From: Dreissena polymorpha
Lineage: Eukaryota > Mollusca > Bivalvia > Myida > Dreissenidae
DNA: 64,000 nucleotides
Reading direction: 5' to 3'
NCBI RefSeq assembly: GCF_020536995.1
Contig: NC_068366.1
Span: 69,565,297 to 69,629,296, forward strand
The notes below the pieces were generated by a model. It was given only the letters and a program-made list of their open reading frames with translations, did no database searches and was not told the DNA's origin. The stretch's first letter is position 1, and every line of letters begins with the position of its first letter. Shown here one piece after another: positions 25,759 through 37,614 of the stretch. The translations under genes were made by a program, and so were the position numbers.

Positions 25759-27243
25759 AACAAGAGCACCACCTTGCCGGTGCAGACCGCTCATCTATTT
25801 TTCTTTTTAAAGATGAAGGGACCTATCTCAAGTTCAATCACAAAGGAGGGAGGGGTGGAGTAGAGTGGGGTGTAAAGTGTGGGGGTGTGGTCATTTTTTT
25901 TTGGGGGGGGGAGGGGTAGGGGGGGGGGAGTCTTGGGTGGGATGGTTGGACGGTATTTAAAAAATAAAATAATACAAAAAAAATATTTGTGTTTTTTAAC
26001 CATGTTTTTTTTTAAATGTGTTTTTTAACCATGTTTAAAAAAACTTTTTTTGGGGGGTGGGGGGGGGGGTATAGTGTTAGGGTGTGGTGGTCATTTATTA
26101 GATGATCTTTAAGAAAAAAACAACTTTTTTTGGGGGGGGGGGATTCGTGGGGGGGGGGGGGTCGGGGGATGGTTTGGGTGTAGTCTATTGTGGTTTGTCA
26201 GGTAAGAGTTGTTTTGTCAAAGTATCAATCAAATCTAATCATAAATAAAGAAGTTATGGCAATTTTAGCAGAATTTAATAATTTGACCTTGAGAGTCAAG
26301 GTCATTCAAAGGTCAAGGTAAAATTCAACTTGCCAGGTACAGTACCTTCATGATAGCATGAAAGTATTTGAAGTTTGAAAGCAAATAGCCTTTATACTTT
26401 AGAAGTAAAGTGGATCTAAACACAAAATTTAACCATATATTCAAAGTTACTAAGTCAAAGAAGGGCCATAATTCCGTAAAAATGACAACCAGAGTTACAT
26501 TAGTTTGCCTGCACAGTCCCCTTATTATAGTTAGTAAGTGTTGCAAGTATGAAAGTAATAGCTTTGATACTTTAGCAATAATGTGGACCTAAACACAAAA
26601 CTTAACCAAATTTTCAATTTTCTAAGTATAAAAAGGGCACATAATTCTGTCAAAATGCAAGTCAGGGTTACATGACTTTGCCTGCACAGTCCCTTTATTA
26701 TAGTTAGTAAGTGTTGCAAGTATGAAAGCAATATCTTTGATACTTTAGGAATAAAGTGAACATAAACACAAAACTGAACCAAATTTTCAATTTTCTAAGT
26801 ATAAAAAGGGCACATAATTCTGTCAAAATGCCAGTCAACTTACATAACTTTGCCTGCACAGTTCCCTTATGATAGTTAGTAAGTGTTGCAAGTATGAAAG
26901 CAATAGCTTTGATGCTTAAGGAATAAAATGGACCTAAACACAAAACTTAACCAAAATTTCAATTTTCTAAGTATAAAAAGGGCACATAATTCTGTCAAAA
27001 TGCACGCCAGAGTTATCTAACTTTGCCTGCCCAGTCCCCTCATGATAGTAAGTAAGTGTACCAAGTTTGAATGCAACAGCATTGATACTTTATGAGAAAA
27101 GAGGACCTAAACGCAAAACTTAACCGGACGCCGACGCCGACGCTGACGCCGACGCTGACGCCGACGCTGACGCCGACGCAGACGCCGACGCCAAGGTGAT
27201 GACAATAGCTCATAATTTTTTTTCAAAAAATAGATGAGCTAAA
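25759..27243. mobile_element. Non-autonomous element with 173-bp internal repeats and a (GACGCC)n end
   Basis: It begins 'aacaagagcaccaccttgcc' and soon shows 'gctcatctatttttct'; it ends with 'aaaaaatagatgagct', so the two are inverted by about 16 bases. Inside are a G-rich stretch (25893-26175), at least four copies of a unit of about 173 bases ('tttgcctgcacagtcc' at about 26505, 26679, 26851 and 27024), and (GACGCC/GACGCT)n at 27126-27193. No coding frame is present. The layout is typical of repeats I have seen in bivalve sequence, but the superfamily is unknown to me. Confidence 0.7.
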
Positions 27244-29320
27244 ATAGTTGATAATAATACAATCAACTTTTATTGCATTTTGGTCCTTTAGGTACATAAT
27301 TATTTAATATTATATATAATGTATATATTTATATATATATATATATATTTTACGCACAATTGAATACTTTGAAAAAGAAAAAGAAAAACGATAGTTGCAT
27401 TGACTTGTTTACTTAAACACTTTGAATTGAAACTCTTGGTGTGGTTGCAAAATGTTCAATAAAGAAAAACAATAAAAATACCTTACATTCTCGTCACATT
27501 CACATGTACTATTTAAAAAATAATAAAAAAGCAAAACAGAGCTTACCTTTCACATGAACATAAGATCCCTAAATGAAGACTTGAATCGCAACTGCGCCGA
27601 TAGCTGCATTTGATTTTCATGGAGTTTGTTATCGCCTATTACACAGCAAGCCCGTCGACATAGATAGATGCGATGTTATCCTTATCTCCTGTTATCAACA
27701 GACAGACAGACAGACAGACTGTCTGCCGTATTATCAACGTGGCCTAAAATTTTGTAAAAACTGTCAAATACACAAATGAAGATGTGCGCGCGTGGGTATA
27801 AGATGTTATGATGCGAAGAGGAATGTTCCTTGTTTACAAACCGCGCTGGCAATTTAAAGAGGTCTGGAGGTTACACCAGATGTTTTTTGTTAATTTATTT
27901 TGGACGTTAAAGTCTAAAATGCACAAGTCCATGTGCAACATATGTGTTGCAATTTGGGATTGCGTTTACCAATTATAATGATCTTAACCTCGTTACAGAG
28001 CTTCTTTATTTGACAAAACATTCAGTTGTTTGTTTTTTTTTTGCGGGAGGACAGGGGATAAAATTATTTTTTCATTTAAGGAGATTTTTTTTTCAAAAAA
28101 AAAGGAATGACAAATGCTTGATGATCAAATGAAGGGATGGAAATCACTAGCATAATTTGAATGGAAAGCAATCTAATACAGACTACATCTAAAGAATAAA
28201 AAATGTAGTGCGCATCCAAGCAAATTAAATATATTATCGTTTATAACAACGTTAAGCTATTGTTGTGAAGAAACACGTGACGTGGTCATACCAAATACAT
28301 TAATTTTTGAAAACTATCAAATAAAAAAAATATTTGACATGCCGGATGCCAAAACACGGCTGAAAACATTTTTACCTTTAGTTGCATACCAATCTTCCTA
28401 AAGAGAAATTTGCCCGGAATAAAGGGGTATCACTATTGAATAAAAAAACACCAGTTTGACATGAATGATTTAAATCATATTTACGACGGAATAATTTATC
28501 GATTGTTCTAAAACGATATTCGGGACGTGCAGTTTCACCATATTTATAGTTGGAATTCAAATCTATATATATATTGCGTAACAATTACGATTAAAATCTA
28601 TTAATAATAAACACATATACTTCTTGATAAACACAATTAACTAAAATATAAAACATATTGTTAAGTGTCATATATTTAAAAAATGTCGTTGATGGGAGAC
28701 TATTCACTTTGGATTAGTTCTTTGTATGAGTCTAGCAGTCAAATAATTGGTGTCAACTTGTTAAAAAAATGATTAGATTTGTACAATCTTGTAAGTACAC
28801 ATGACCACATTGTGACGAGATTGTAAATGGTTGTGACCTTAATTTAATTGACACATACGAATTACGTTATCAGAACAGACCATACAGTTTATTTGCGACT
28901 TGAGCATGTATAGCTCATCGTCAAAAAACCCAAACAATACAGCAATCATAAATACACATGCGTCAAAATAACAACATATAGTCTATGCATTTATTTTTAA
29001 TATATTATTATGGTGATACTATTATATGTAAGAGAAGGCCCTTATTTGTTTTTACAAAGTAAAGTGAATATCTAAAATCTGTTATTAATTGAGAAAACAT
29101 TTTTACAGTTAGATTAACACTATTTCAATTCTGAAAAAAAAGGTTCATAAAGCTATATAATTTCGGCTCTAAGTTGAAATGCTTAAATACTGAAATTAGC
29201 TAAACGCATAAATATAGATTTACTTGTCTCATTCAAAAATTGTAAAAAATCAAACAAACTTGGTATTTTTCCTGTAAACATCAGGTATAAGTGTATTTTA
29301 AATAGTATAATATAATGTAC
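27244..29320. other. AT-rich stretch, no gene seen
   Basis: Only short tracts stand out: (TA)n at about 27305-27350 and (GACA)n at about 27700-27720. No credible coding frame is visible. Confidence 0.6.
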
Positions 29321-29324
29321 ATTA

Positions 29325-29445
29325 CGACCAAATGGTACTCATCTTCAATTTCATGTAGTGTTCAACATTTACATATTCTTTCATTTCTTGGAGTGTTTTG
29401 GTGCCTATCAATTTCAATAAATAGAACATGAGAAGAAAATCTAAA
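29325..29445 (-). mobile_element. LINE C-terminal fragment (minus strand)
   Basis: The minus strand encodes 'IEIDRHQNTPRNERIC' followed, after a shift, by 'LHEIEDE', like the Cys-rich C-terminus of some LINE polymerases. A related DNA stretch lies at about 45120-45200 ('GHQHIPRNERTCR' on the minus strand). The fragment is short. Confidence 0.4.
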
Positions 29446-29989
29446 TTTTGCTATTATGTTCCTTAATTTTGAAGATCCAGTAAAAGCATCGAATAGCTGG
29501 CATTGTGGTTTTGGTTTCAAGTCAAACTTGTAACATTTGTTGATTGAATATTAATAGCCATTATTTTAGTTTTTTTTATATCAGGATTTACTTTTGATCC
29601 TCAGCATTTATAGTTTCTGCACTACCCCGAGCGATTTACCAATTATAATATTATCATTTGCGAATAGCAACATTATCAATACAATGTCATCAAAACTAAG
29701 ACCGAAGAGGCGTCATTCTGTAAAAAAGATATCTAAGTCCTGTATAAATAAGGAAAACAACAAACGGGGCATAACTTCATCTTGCCGTGCGTGAAATTGA
29801 AAAAGGTCGTGCATTTGACACCCAAACCATTTAAGATATAAACAATACACACAAATACGTCTAAAAACATTGTGAAAAATCACAAACAAAATGATCACGA
29901 ACACTCAGAAATGTTCAACGATCTGAAAAACGTAATACAATACCTTAAATGCCGCAGTATGCGTGACAATCTTTTATTTCATAATTTTT

Positions 29990-31670
29990 CCGTGGAAAAG
30001 AAGGAAGACTGTGTGCAAAAAGTGTTATGATTTATTAAAGAAACAACTTAACATTGAGGAACAAGTGGTCCGGTTACAAAGAGCCCAACGTATTGGCCCG
30101 TTCAACCCCAGCAAGAAAAGGCATATTGTCGCCAAATTCAGCGATTATCCAGTTCGGGAAAACGTACGACGAGCTGCAACAATACCCTAAAGAAGTCGCC
30201 GAGAGGCGCCGGCAGCTGGTACCCATAATGCTGCAGGCTCGCAAGGCCGGGAAGGACGCGTATCTCAATGAGGACAAAGTATACATAAACACACAAGTCT
30301 ACCGTGGACAGTGCTGGGTCAAAAGTGAGAGTGTCGTAGCCTTTCATGGGACGTGGAAGGACTTACGTCCGACAAAAAGCAGTCTATCGATTTTGTAAAC
30401 TTTCTCTGTGAGTACGATATTATATGCCTTAGTGAATCATGGACAAACAGTAACTCTAGCATTTATATTGCAAGATACTCTAACTCTATACATTCTTTCC
30501 GAAAATATCAAAATCACCGCGCTTAACGACCAAGTGGTCGCCTTATTGTTTACATTAAAAGTATTGTTAGAAAAGGTGTAACTCTAGTCCAAAACACAAT
30601 CGACTGTATTATTTGGGTTAAACTCGACAATATTGTTTTAAATAGGGATGATACTGTATTTATTTGTTTTACCTATATTGCCCCAGAATCATCCCCTGTC
30701 CCTAACAAGTGTAATGTAGATATTTTCATCCAACTAGAGCAAGATATTTTTTTGGTCAACGATCGTGGGAAAATATTTGTAGCTTGTGACCTAAATTGTA
30801 GAACCGGTAGTAAACCGGATTATATCCAATTTAAACAAAATATAGGTGTCGATGAAGTTATTACCGTTGATACTCCCACCCCTCGGATTTCTCATGATTC
30901 TAATTCAAATCGTGTCGGTGATTGTTTACTCGATATGTGTGAAGCGACGAATCAGCTGATAGTAACCGGTTAATTGTCGGGACATTTCACATGCATGACC
31001 CATAACGGTACAGCGTAGTAGAGTAATTACTTACACATCGTAATAATTTTGATTTACTTGGTGGGTTTTTGTCATTTTTAAATCATGCGCCGCTATTATT
31101 TTCCTTTACAGTGTGCACTGTGTGTCGGAACGTCAATGGTAATGTTGAATCGTAGTATTACATGATAACATAATTATATGATATATCTAATGAAGAATTT
31201 AAAAACTATTTTAGTACTCTCATGTCTGGCGGCTACACACACATAAATGACGATTATTCTTACTTTATTCGCCAGTTTAATAATGACCAATACTTTAGTT
31301 TGACATTTGAATGCCTAGATAGCCCAATTTCGGATTTTTTTCGGATTACATTTAAAAGCTACATTGTATTAAGATGCTTGGTGTAAACAAATCACCTTCA
31401 ATCGACAATGTTCTATACGCATATTTTAAGGTATATTTTTTTTTTCTTTTTCATAAGGTATGTTCACCACGAATAGTCCGCCCGCAAAACACAGTTTCCA
31501 ATCAAATATTAAACTCAAGGTCATTTCCACGTGATAAGGCCTTCGGCAGTATTATTCCCATTCATAAAAAAGTGACCAATCCGACCTTAATTATTGTAGG
31601 AGGATTACACTAACACGTTGTTTCTCTGAATTGTTTTCAAAAGTATTGAACGAGCGACTTAATCCCGTTA
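29990..31670 (+). mobile_element. Decayed LINE: ORF1p part, endonuclease and start of RT
   Basis: Two frames give an L1/Tx1-type ORF1 protein: 'RLQRAQRIGPFNPSKKRHIV' (near 30075-30135), then after a +/-1 shift near 30170 'YPKEVAERRRQLVPIM' (near 30185). From about 30390 a third region gives an exonuclease-endonuclease-phosphatase domain: 'ICLSESWTN' (near 30425), 'FRKYQNHRA' followed by an in-frame stop (near 30520), 'FVACDLNCRTGSKPDYI' (near 30775), then 'LGVNKSPSIDNVLY' (near 31378) and 'FGSIIPIHKK' (near 31540) from the fingers of the reverse transcriptase. The rest of RT is missing. The host LINE clade is not certain. Confidence 0.7.
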
Positions 31671-31729
31671 CTTAAAAACATATTTATTTATTAGCTTCTT
31701 TGGTTCGTTTTAATTATTTTTTTAGCTAA

Positions 31730-33890
31730 AAAATGTCAGATCCTTATTCGATTTGAATAAAGAATTTAGAACCTGTTCCTTATTCCTTATTCAAGGGATT
31801 GGGTTATCATTAAATAACACAAGGTTAAAATGTATTGCAATGAGAATTTTTAATTTCCAACTTATATATTCCACGATTTTCATCGACATTTAGTACTGTA
31901 AATTTATGTTTGAGTAAGAAAATGCTTGTTTCTTATTATCGTATTTAAAATACTAGTTTTTTTAGCGTTTATCGTCAAATAGAATATACAGTAGACATGT
32001 AAAAGAACATTTTCATATCACATAACCAAGCTTAAATAACACACCAAGCATCTAAAAATAACACATCCGCAAGTGACCGTCCGAAATACAGGTTTCCGAA
32101 TAAGGAATTAATTTAACACCCTTCTTTATTCGGAAGTCATTATTTCGGATATTTAAATTCGGATCATTATAGCATATAGCAGCTTTATATTCGTAATTAT
32201 TGGCTATCTTTTTATTGATATATCTGATACAGTTCTTGAAGTTTTATCTGGCCCTAACCTCTGGAGAACATTATCCGATAGCTGAATATAAGACATATTT
32301 AAGGAATTCCATTCCGTTCACATACGTGAACATGAACGCAAGACTGCACCGGAAGCAGCGGTCCAGGTGCCTCGAGTAGACTATAAAGTTTAATCGAGAT
32401 GTATCGATATTTTATTTAATAATTCAAATTCAAACACCTGCGCGCATACTAGCTGTATAATTGTGTTTTCTTCATAGATTTGTTTAAGCGCGAATACGCG
32501 ATTTTATGATCATGCAGGTCAACGGTACATCCGGTGTACTTACACCGCGGCACACGATTATTTACCGTGGGGTCTACAAAACGGCGATGCTCTCGATGGT
32601 AAACAGTCTTTCGCTCATCTTAGGGTAGCAGTTTCTCTCTGTATTCGTACCGAAGGCCAATATTTCGGACAGTGCTGTCGTCAGTGCGACGTCACGTTAA
32701 AGTTGAGACTGTACCGGAAGCAACGGTACAGGAAAGTATCATCGAGATACCACTATATTATGTTTTTTCTTTAAATTAAAAAAAAAACCAAGTCGTGTGC
32801 TAGCCTGCTGATATTGAGTGTTTTTATTACAATAGTTTTTCTAATCTTCGATGGAGATTTTTCGCTCTTGGATGCAAACGGTACATCCGGGGACCTTCAA
32901 CATTGGCGCACAATGAAAGGTCGAAGGGCCGACACAATGGCTCTGGTCTCGGCGGTAACCAGTCTTATTTTTCCGAAGTAAGAGAAACTGTCTACTTTTC
33001 CGTATTCAGTCGCGAAAAAGGAACTGAATTAACATCAAAATAAAACTACCGTAAGTAGAAATGTACTGCAATAACTATTGTGAAATCCAACCCACATTTA
33101 CAATTATTTTAATTGATTAATGTTTCTTTTTGGTTCATTTTAATTTATTCTTAGTAAGAAAACGCCAGTTCCTTATTCGATATGAATACGGAATAAGAAA
33201 CCAGGTCCTTATTCCTACTTCAAACCAAATAAGGTACTGAGATATCATGAAATAAAACTAAGTAGAAATGTACTGCAATTAATATTTTAATACCTAACCT
33301 ATATTAAAAATGATTTTCATTGATTCGATTGTCTTTTTGGTTATTTTAATTATTGTTTAGTAATTAAATGTAAGTTCCTTATTCGATTTGAATAAGGAAT
33401 AAGGAAAAGTTCCTAGTCCCTTATTCCAACCGAATAATAAACTGGGTAATCATTAAATAAAACAAAGCAGAAATGAACTTCAATACATGTTTAAGATACC
33501 CAACTTACAGTTATATTGATTTTCATTGTTTTATGTGTCTCTTTGATTCTTTGGAATATATTTTTGAGTAAAAAAAAAGAAAAAAGAAAATGCCAGTTCC
33601 TTATTCGATTTGAATAAGGAATACGAAACCAGTACATGTTTCCTTATTCAAACCGAATAAGGTACTAGGTTGTCATGAATTTAAATTAAGTAGAAATGTA
33701 TTGCAGTAAATATTTAAATATCTTACCTATTAATACAATGATGGTCATTTATATGTGGTACACTTTGGATCAATTGCATTGATGTTTAAGTAAGAAAATG
33801 CCAGTTACTTATTCGGCTTGAATAAGGAATAAGGAACTGGTTCCTTTTTCCTTATTCAACCGAGGAGAAAGAACTGGATTGTAAAAAAGA
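31730..33890. repeat. Satellite with nested palindromes ('ttccttattcgatttgaata')
   Basis: Units of about 206-222 bases carry 'ccttattcga' at 33171, 33377, 33599 and about 33807, each followed by 'tttgaataaggaataagga' and then 'ccttattcaaaccgaataag'. The unit ends with an AT-rich spacer ('aagtagaaatgtactgcaat'). A further unit at 31730-31860 is separated by the block at 32330-33030. Within each unit two arms of about 35 bases mirror each other, and each arm holds a smaller dyad (ttattcgatttgaataa). Confidence 0.8.
32330..33030. repeat. Two diverged copies of a ~360-bp module inside the satellite
   Basis: 'agactgcaccggaagcagcg' (32341) and 'agactgtaccggaagcaacg' (32704) start two parallel blocks that both go on to 'aacggtacatccggtg' / 'aacggtacatccgggg' and then to a 'ctc.atggtaaacagtctt' / 'ctcggcggtaaccagtctt' segment. 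No coding frame is apparent. Confidence 0.65.
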
Positions 33891-34483
33891 ACAAAAATGT
33901 TGAAAGGTACTAAATTGAATTTTTATATCACATAAAGGTTAACTTATTGTATAGGCTTTAGGTTTTGTAGATGTGAAGTAGAAAATGCCGGTTCGTTTTA
34001 AAAAGATTTATGCAAGCGCGAAGAAGAAACATGAATTTGTAACGTAATACATAGAGTAAATATTTTGTTTAGATTTTCTAAAGAATTTTATGCATTATTT
34101 TCTATCCCGCCCTGTATCGAATATGTTATCTACGTCTCTGGTTATTTCAATCACTAAATAAAATAACCGAAGAGAAAAAATCAACTATAGTTTAGTACGT
34201 ATCAGGTATAGGAGGAATGACGGCCCTGTGTTGCGCACTTGTTGTGTATCGCAACGGTGGTGTCTTTGCACCAACATTGAATATTTTGGGGATTGTTTTT
34301 ACTTAAAAAATGTTTAACTATTGCTAAATGGACCTTAATACGCCCAAAATTCGGTTGATGTGTTAGGTTATAATGTCAACGATTATGGGAGACATCAATG
34401 AAAACTAAAAACTTGTTAACATTTTGACACAGAAACAGATCAATGCTCCAAAACACAGATCATTTGTAAAGTACGTCTTAATT
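33890..34483. other. AT-rich stretch, no gene seen
   Basis: Unique-looking sequence between the satellite and the 3' end of the LINE. No feature was recognised. Confidence 0.55.
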
Positions 34484-34753
34484 CTTTTTCTTCTTCTTCT
34501 TCTTCTTCTTTTATAATGATGGCTATGTTCAATACTGATACATTATGGCCATGCGTGGGGGGTTAAAAAGAAATAGATTGATAGGTTTCCCGAGTTCCTC
34601 AATCCACTCAGGAAAATCCTATCAACAGTGATAAAAAAAGGTGCAAAACCTAACACCTTAAGCCCTTAAGACTTAGATATATACATATACAACTGTGCAT
34701 GTGGTGAGAATATAAGTAGAGTTAAAAACAGGATAAAAGCAGAATCATGTGAT

Positions 34754-36517
34754 CTAAGGAAGGAACACTGATGTAGACAGCACTGATTTAAATCCAGGGA
34801 TCGTATCAGCGCTGACTACATAAGATGGAAGTGTGTTCCATTGTACAACTGTTCTTGGAAAGAAAGAAAATTTGTGGTAATCAGCTGTACTTGGTGGTAT
34901 TTGGTATGCCATGTGATGGTGATGGCGTGAGTGTCTAATGTATGGAGTGAGATAGTGAAGGGGATTGACATCAACATGGTTATATACTATTTTATAGAAC
35001 AAAACGAGTCTAGCTTGTTGTCTTCTTGATTGCAAGGTATTCCAATTCAAATCCTTAATTATATTTGTGACCGTGCCCGGTGTCTTGCTGTAATTATTTG
35101 TTACAAATCTGGCAGCTTGACGCTGAACATTTTCAATTTTATCAATATCTTTCTGATGGTAAGGGTCCCACACACTAGAGCAATATTCCAAGGATGGTCT
35201 AACAATGCTGTTATATGCTGCTGCCTTAGTTTCCATTTTAGAGGAATGAATGTTTCGTTTTAAGAAACCTAAGCTCTGGCTTGCTTTACTACTAATTTTA
35301 TTTACGTGAGGTGACCAGTTTAAAGTTGAGCTTACTTCAACGCCAAGATAGGTGGCTTGGTTTACAACAGACATAGGTTGATTGTGAAGAGTGTAGGTTG
35401 TTTTTAATGGTTTACGGTTTCTCGTAACATGCATGATATGACATTTTTCTATGTTAAAAGACATCTTCCATTTCAGCTCCCACAATGATAGACTATCTAG
35501 ATCTCTCTGAAACTGAATAGTGTCAGCCAAAGTTTTTATGGATCTGTACATGACACAGTCATCCGCAAATAGACGGACGTTTGACTTCACAGACGAAGGT
35601 AGATCATTAATGAAGAGCAGAAACAGAAGAGGCCCAAGAACTGATCCCTGGGGTACGCCAGAAATTACAGGGGCCATGGTGGAAGTTGCCCCCTCTACAA
35701 CAACCTGTTGAGTACGGTTACCAAGAAAAGCTTTAATCCAAGAGTGTGTAGTGCCCGTGATGCCATAATGGGCTAGTTTAAGCAACAGTCTACCGTGGTG
35801 TACAACATCGAAGGCTTTGCTAAAATCCATGATGGCAACATCCATCTGGTCTCTCTGCATGGTAGAAGCTAAGTCATGGATAAAGCCCACAAGTTGGGTT
35901 TCGCAAGACCGCCGGGCTTGAAAGCCATGTTGGTTGTCCACCAGGATATTAAAGTTGTCAAGATGGTCTAAGATGTTACTAACAACGATATGCTCCAGCA
36001 ATTTACAAGCAATACATGTTAAAGAGACTGGTCTATAATTACTAGCTTGGTACTTTTTACCTTTTTTAAAAATAGGAGCTACAAAAGCCATGGACCAGTC
36101 AGAAGGGACAGAACCAGAAATAAGTGATTTGTTAAAAAGAATTTTAAAAATAGGTGCAATTTCATTTGCACATTCCCGTGAGATTCTGGGTTTGATTTGG
36201 TCTGGCCCTGCGGCCTTGTAAGGATTCAGTTTGAGTAGGAGTTTCTTAACACCATTTACCGTAATATTCATTGATGGCATGCTTTTATACGGGCTATTAC
36301 CAAGATCTGGATATGAGCTGTTTGTGTCATTAGTAAAAACAGAAGAAAATTGTTTATTTAAGACTTCAGCTTTTTCCTTGGGGTTATATTTTAAGACCCC
36401 ATCATCCCTCAAAGGTGCTACACCACAGGAGTCATTTTTTAAGCTTTTTATGAAACCCCAAAAACGTTTAGTTGTCCCATGTTTATGTTCTGTTTCATCA
36501 CATATTATGTTGTTCAT
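34754..36517 (-). CDS. LINE reverse transcriptase (C-terminal part of ORF2)
   Basis: 587 residues from the first Met, though the natural frame starts upstream ('IQKKIRNSYWDY' precedes the Met). RT motifs in order: 'PYKAAGPDQIKP' (99-110), 'APIFKKG' (147-153), 'YRPVSLT' (161-167), 'MDFSKAFDVVHH' (230-241, first catalytic Asp), 'GVPQGSVLGPLLF' (287-299), 'FADD' (317-320, the catalytic Asp pair) and 'YLGVEV' (near 390), then a thumb and a C-terminal region with 'PSLEYCSSVWDPY'. It copies the element's RNA into the genome by target-primed reverse transcription. No stop lies inside the frame. It is out of frame with the endonuclease ORF by one base. Confidence 0.92.
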   Translation of the reverse strand: MNNIICDETEHKHGTTKRFWGFIKSLKNDSCGVAPLRDDGVLKYNPKEKAEVLNKQFSSVFTNDTNSSYPDLGNSPYKSMPSMNITVNGVKKLLLKLNPYKAAGPDQIKPRISRECANEIAPIFKILFNKSLISGSVPSDWSMAFVAPIFKKGKKYQASNYRPVSLTCIACKLLEHIVVSNILDHLDNFNILVDNQHGFQARRSCETQLVGFIHDLASTMQRDQMDVAIMDFSKAFDVVHHGRLLLKLAHYGITGTTHSWIKAFLGNRTQQVVVEGATSTMAPVISGVPQGSVLGPLLFLLFINDLPSSVKSNVRLFADDCVMYRSIKTLADTIQFQRDLDSLSLWELKWKMSFNIEKCHIMHVTRNRKPLKTTYTLHNQPMSVVNQATYLGVEVSSTLNWSPHVNKISSKASQSLGFLKRNIHSSKMETKAAAYNSIVRPSLEYCSSVWDPYHQKDIDKIENVQRQAARFVTNNYSKTPGTVTNIIKDLNWNTLQSRRQQARLVLFYKIVYNHVDVNPLHYLTPYIRHSRHHHHMAYQIPPSTADYHKFSFFPRTVVQWNTLPSYVVSADTIPGFKSVLSTSVFLP

Positions 36518-37614
36518 GTAGTCCCAGTAAGAGTTACGAATTTTCTTTTGTATGGATGATCTGATCTTCTTAATTTTTGGAAGTAAAATGTAATTTTAGT
36601 CTTTTTCATTTTGCTATAAGTCCGGTCACGTTTTTTCATTAGCTTTTTAATGTCAGAATTCAGCCATGGTAGATGCTGCTTGCCAGAAACGGTTTTAGTT
36701 GGTATGTATTTTTCAACAAGTGTGTTAAGACAGACTTTGAATCTGTCCCAAAGCTGCTGGACATTCATATCATTAATATTGTTTACATCTATAAAATTTA
36801 TAAAACCAGTTTTGATTTCCGACCAGTTAGCCTTTTCAAACAGAAGTATTTTCCGTTTCTCTTTCCGATTTATTCTAGCAGAAGATAAAATATCAGCAAA
36901 AGGGATGCAGTGATCACTAAAACCTGGAATGACCTTAACTGTTTCGGCTAAAGAAGGATTAGACAAGAAAAACAGGTCAAGACATTTCTTAGTGGTATCA
37001 GAGAGTCTTGTTGGTTCATCAACTATTTGGTCTAATGAATGAGTATCTGCAAAGTTTAAAATTTTGTTACATTCTTCTGGGTGTGAAGCATTAGAGTCTT
37101 CAGTTTTATTTTTCCAATTGATTTCCCCAAGGTTAAAATCGCCCCCAATTAGGGTTGTACTATTTAATTTATCAGTCAGACTGATGGTACGATCCAGCTC
37201 GTCTATACATGTAAAATCCCTGTCAGGTCGGTATGCACTGCAGACCAGCAGGTCTTTTTTACCATTTTGCTTTATATTTACCCAAATAATTTCAGATGAA
37301 GATTTTAATTCCACAGGAGCATGACTTCTAAACTTATTTGAAACCAGTACAAAAACCCCGCCTCCTGTCCTGCCTTTTCGATCATTCCTGTAAACATCGT
37401 AATCAGATGGAAACACTTCTGAATTTTTTATTTTAGGCTTGAGCCATGATTCATTACCCAAAACAACATCAGGTTTTACAGTAGATTGGAAAGCCAAATT
37501 TTTCTTCTTAACAGACTGACAGTTTACAGTCACAATTTTTAAGTGTTGTACATACTGTGATTTTGAATTGGTAATTTGTTGTGTCTCAAAGATTGAGAGT
37601 TTGTAGTTATGCAT
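36514..37614 (-). CDS. LINE apurinic-like endonuclease (N-terminal part of ORF2)
   Basis: 366 residues. Exonuclease-endonuclease-phosphatase motifs: 'VNCQS' (30-34), 'GNESWL' (53-58, catalytic Glu), 'SAYRP' (126-130), 'GGDFNLG' (157-163), 'LDLFF' (212-216) and 'GFSDHCIP' (231-238, catalytic Asp-His). It nicks target DNA for the reverse transcriptase. The end of the ORF (after about 36595) is a shifted reading: the other frame gives 'PKIKKIRSSIQKKIRNSYWD', which joins naturally to the RT, so a single one-base change near 36570-36600 split ORF2. The start overlaps the end of the PHD ORF in another frame. Confidence 0.88.
   Translation of the reverse strand: MHNYKLSIFETQQITNSKSQYVQHLKIVTVNCQSVKKKNLAFQSTVKPDVVLGNESWLKPKIKNSEVFPSDYDVYRNDRKGRTGGGVFVLVSNKFRSHAPVELKSSSEIIWVNIKQNGKKDLLVCSAYRPDRDFTCIDELDRTISLTDKLNSTTLIGGDFNLGEINWKNKTEDSNASHPEECNKILNFADTHSLDQIVDEPTRLSDTTKKCLDLFFLSNPSLAETVKVIPGFSDHCIPFADILSSARINRKEKRKILLFEKANWSEIKTGFINFIDVNNINDMNVQQLWDRFKVCLNTLVEKYIPTKTVSGKQHLPWLNSDIKKLMKKRDRTYSKMKKTKITFYFQKLRRSDHPYKRKFVTLTGTT

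Larger units (their letters stand above)
22677..25907. repeat. 3.23-kb tandem duplication, unit 2
   Basis: It repeats 19445-22676 in the same orientation, from the BEL integrase side through LTR and flank into the non-autonomous element, which continues beyond the unit here. The 3232-base offset holds at the left edge and shifts by only a few bases toward the right. Confidence 0.92.
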
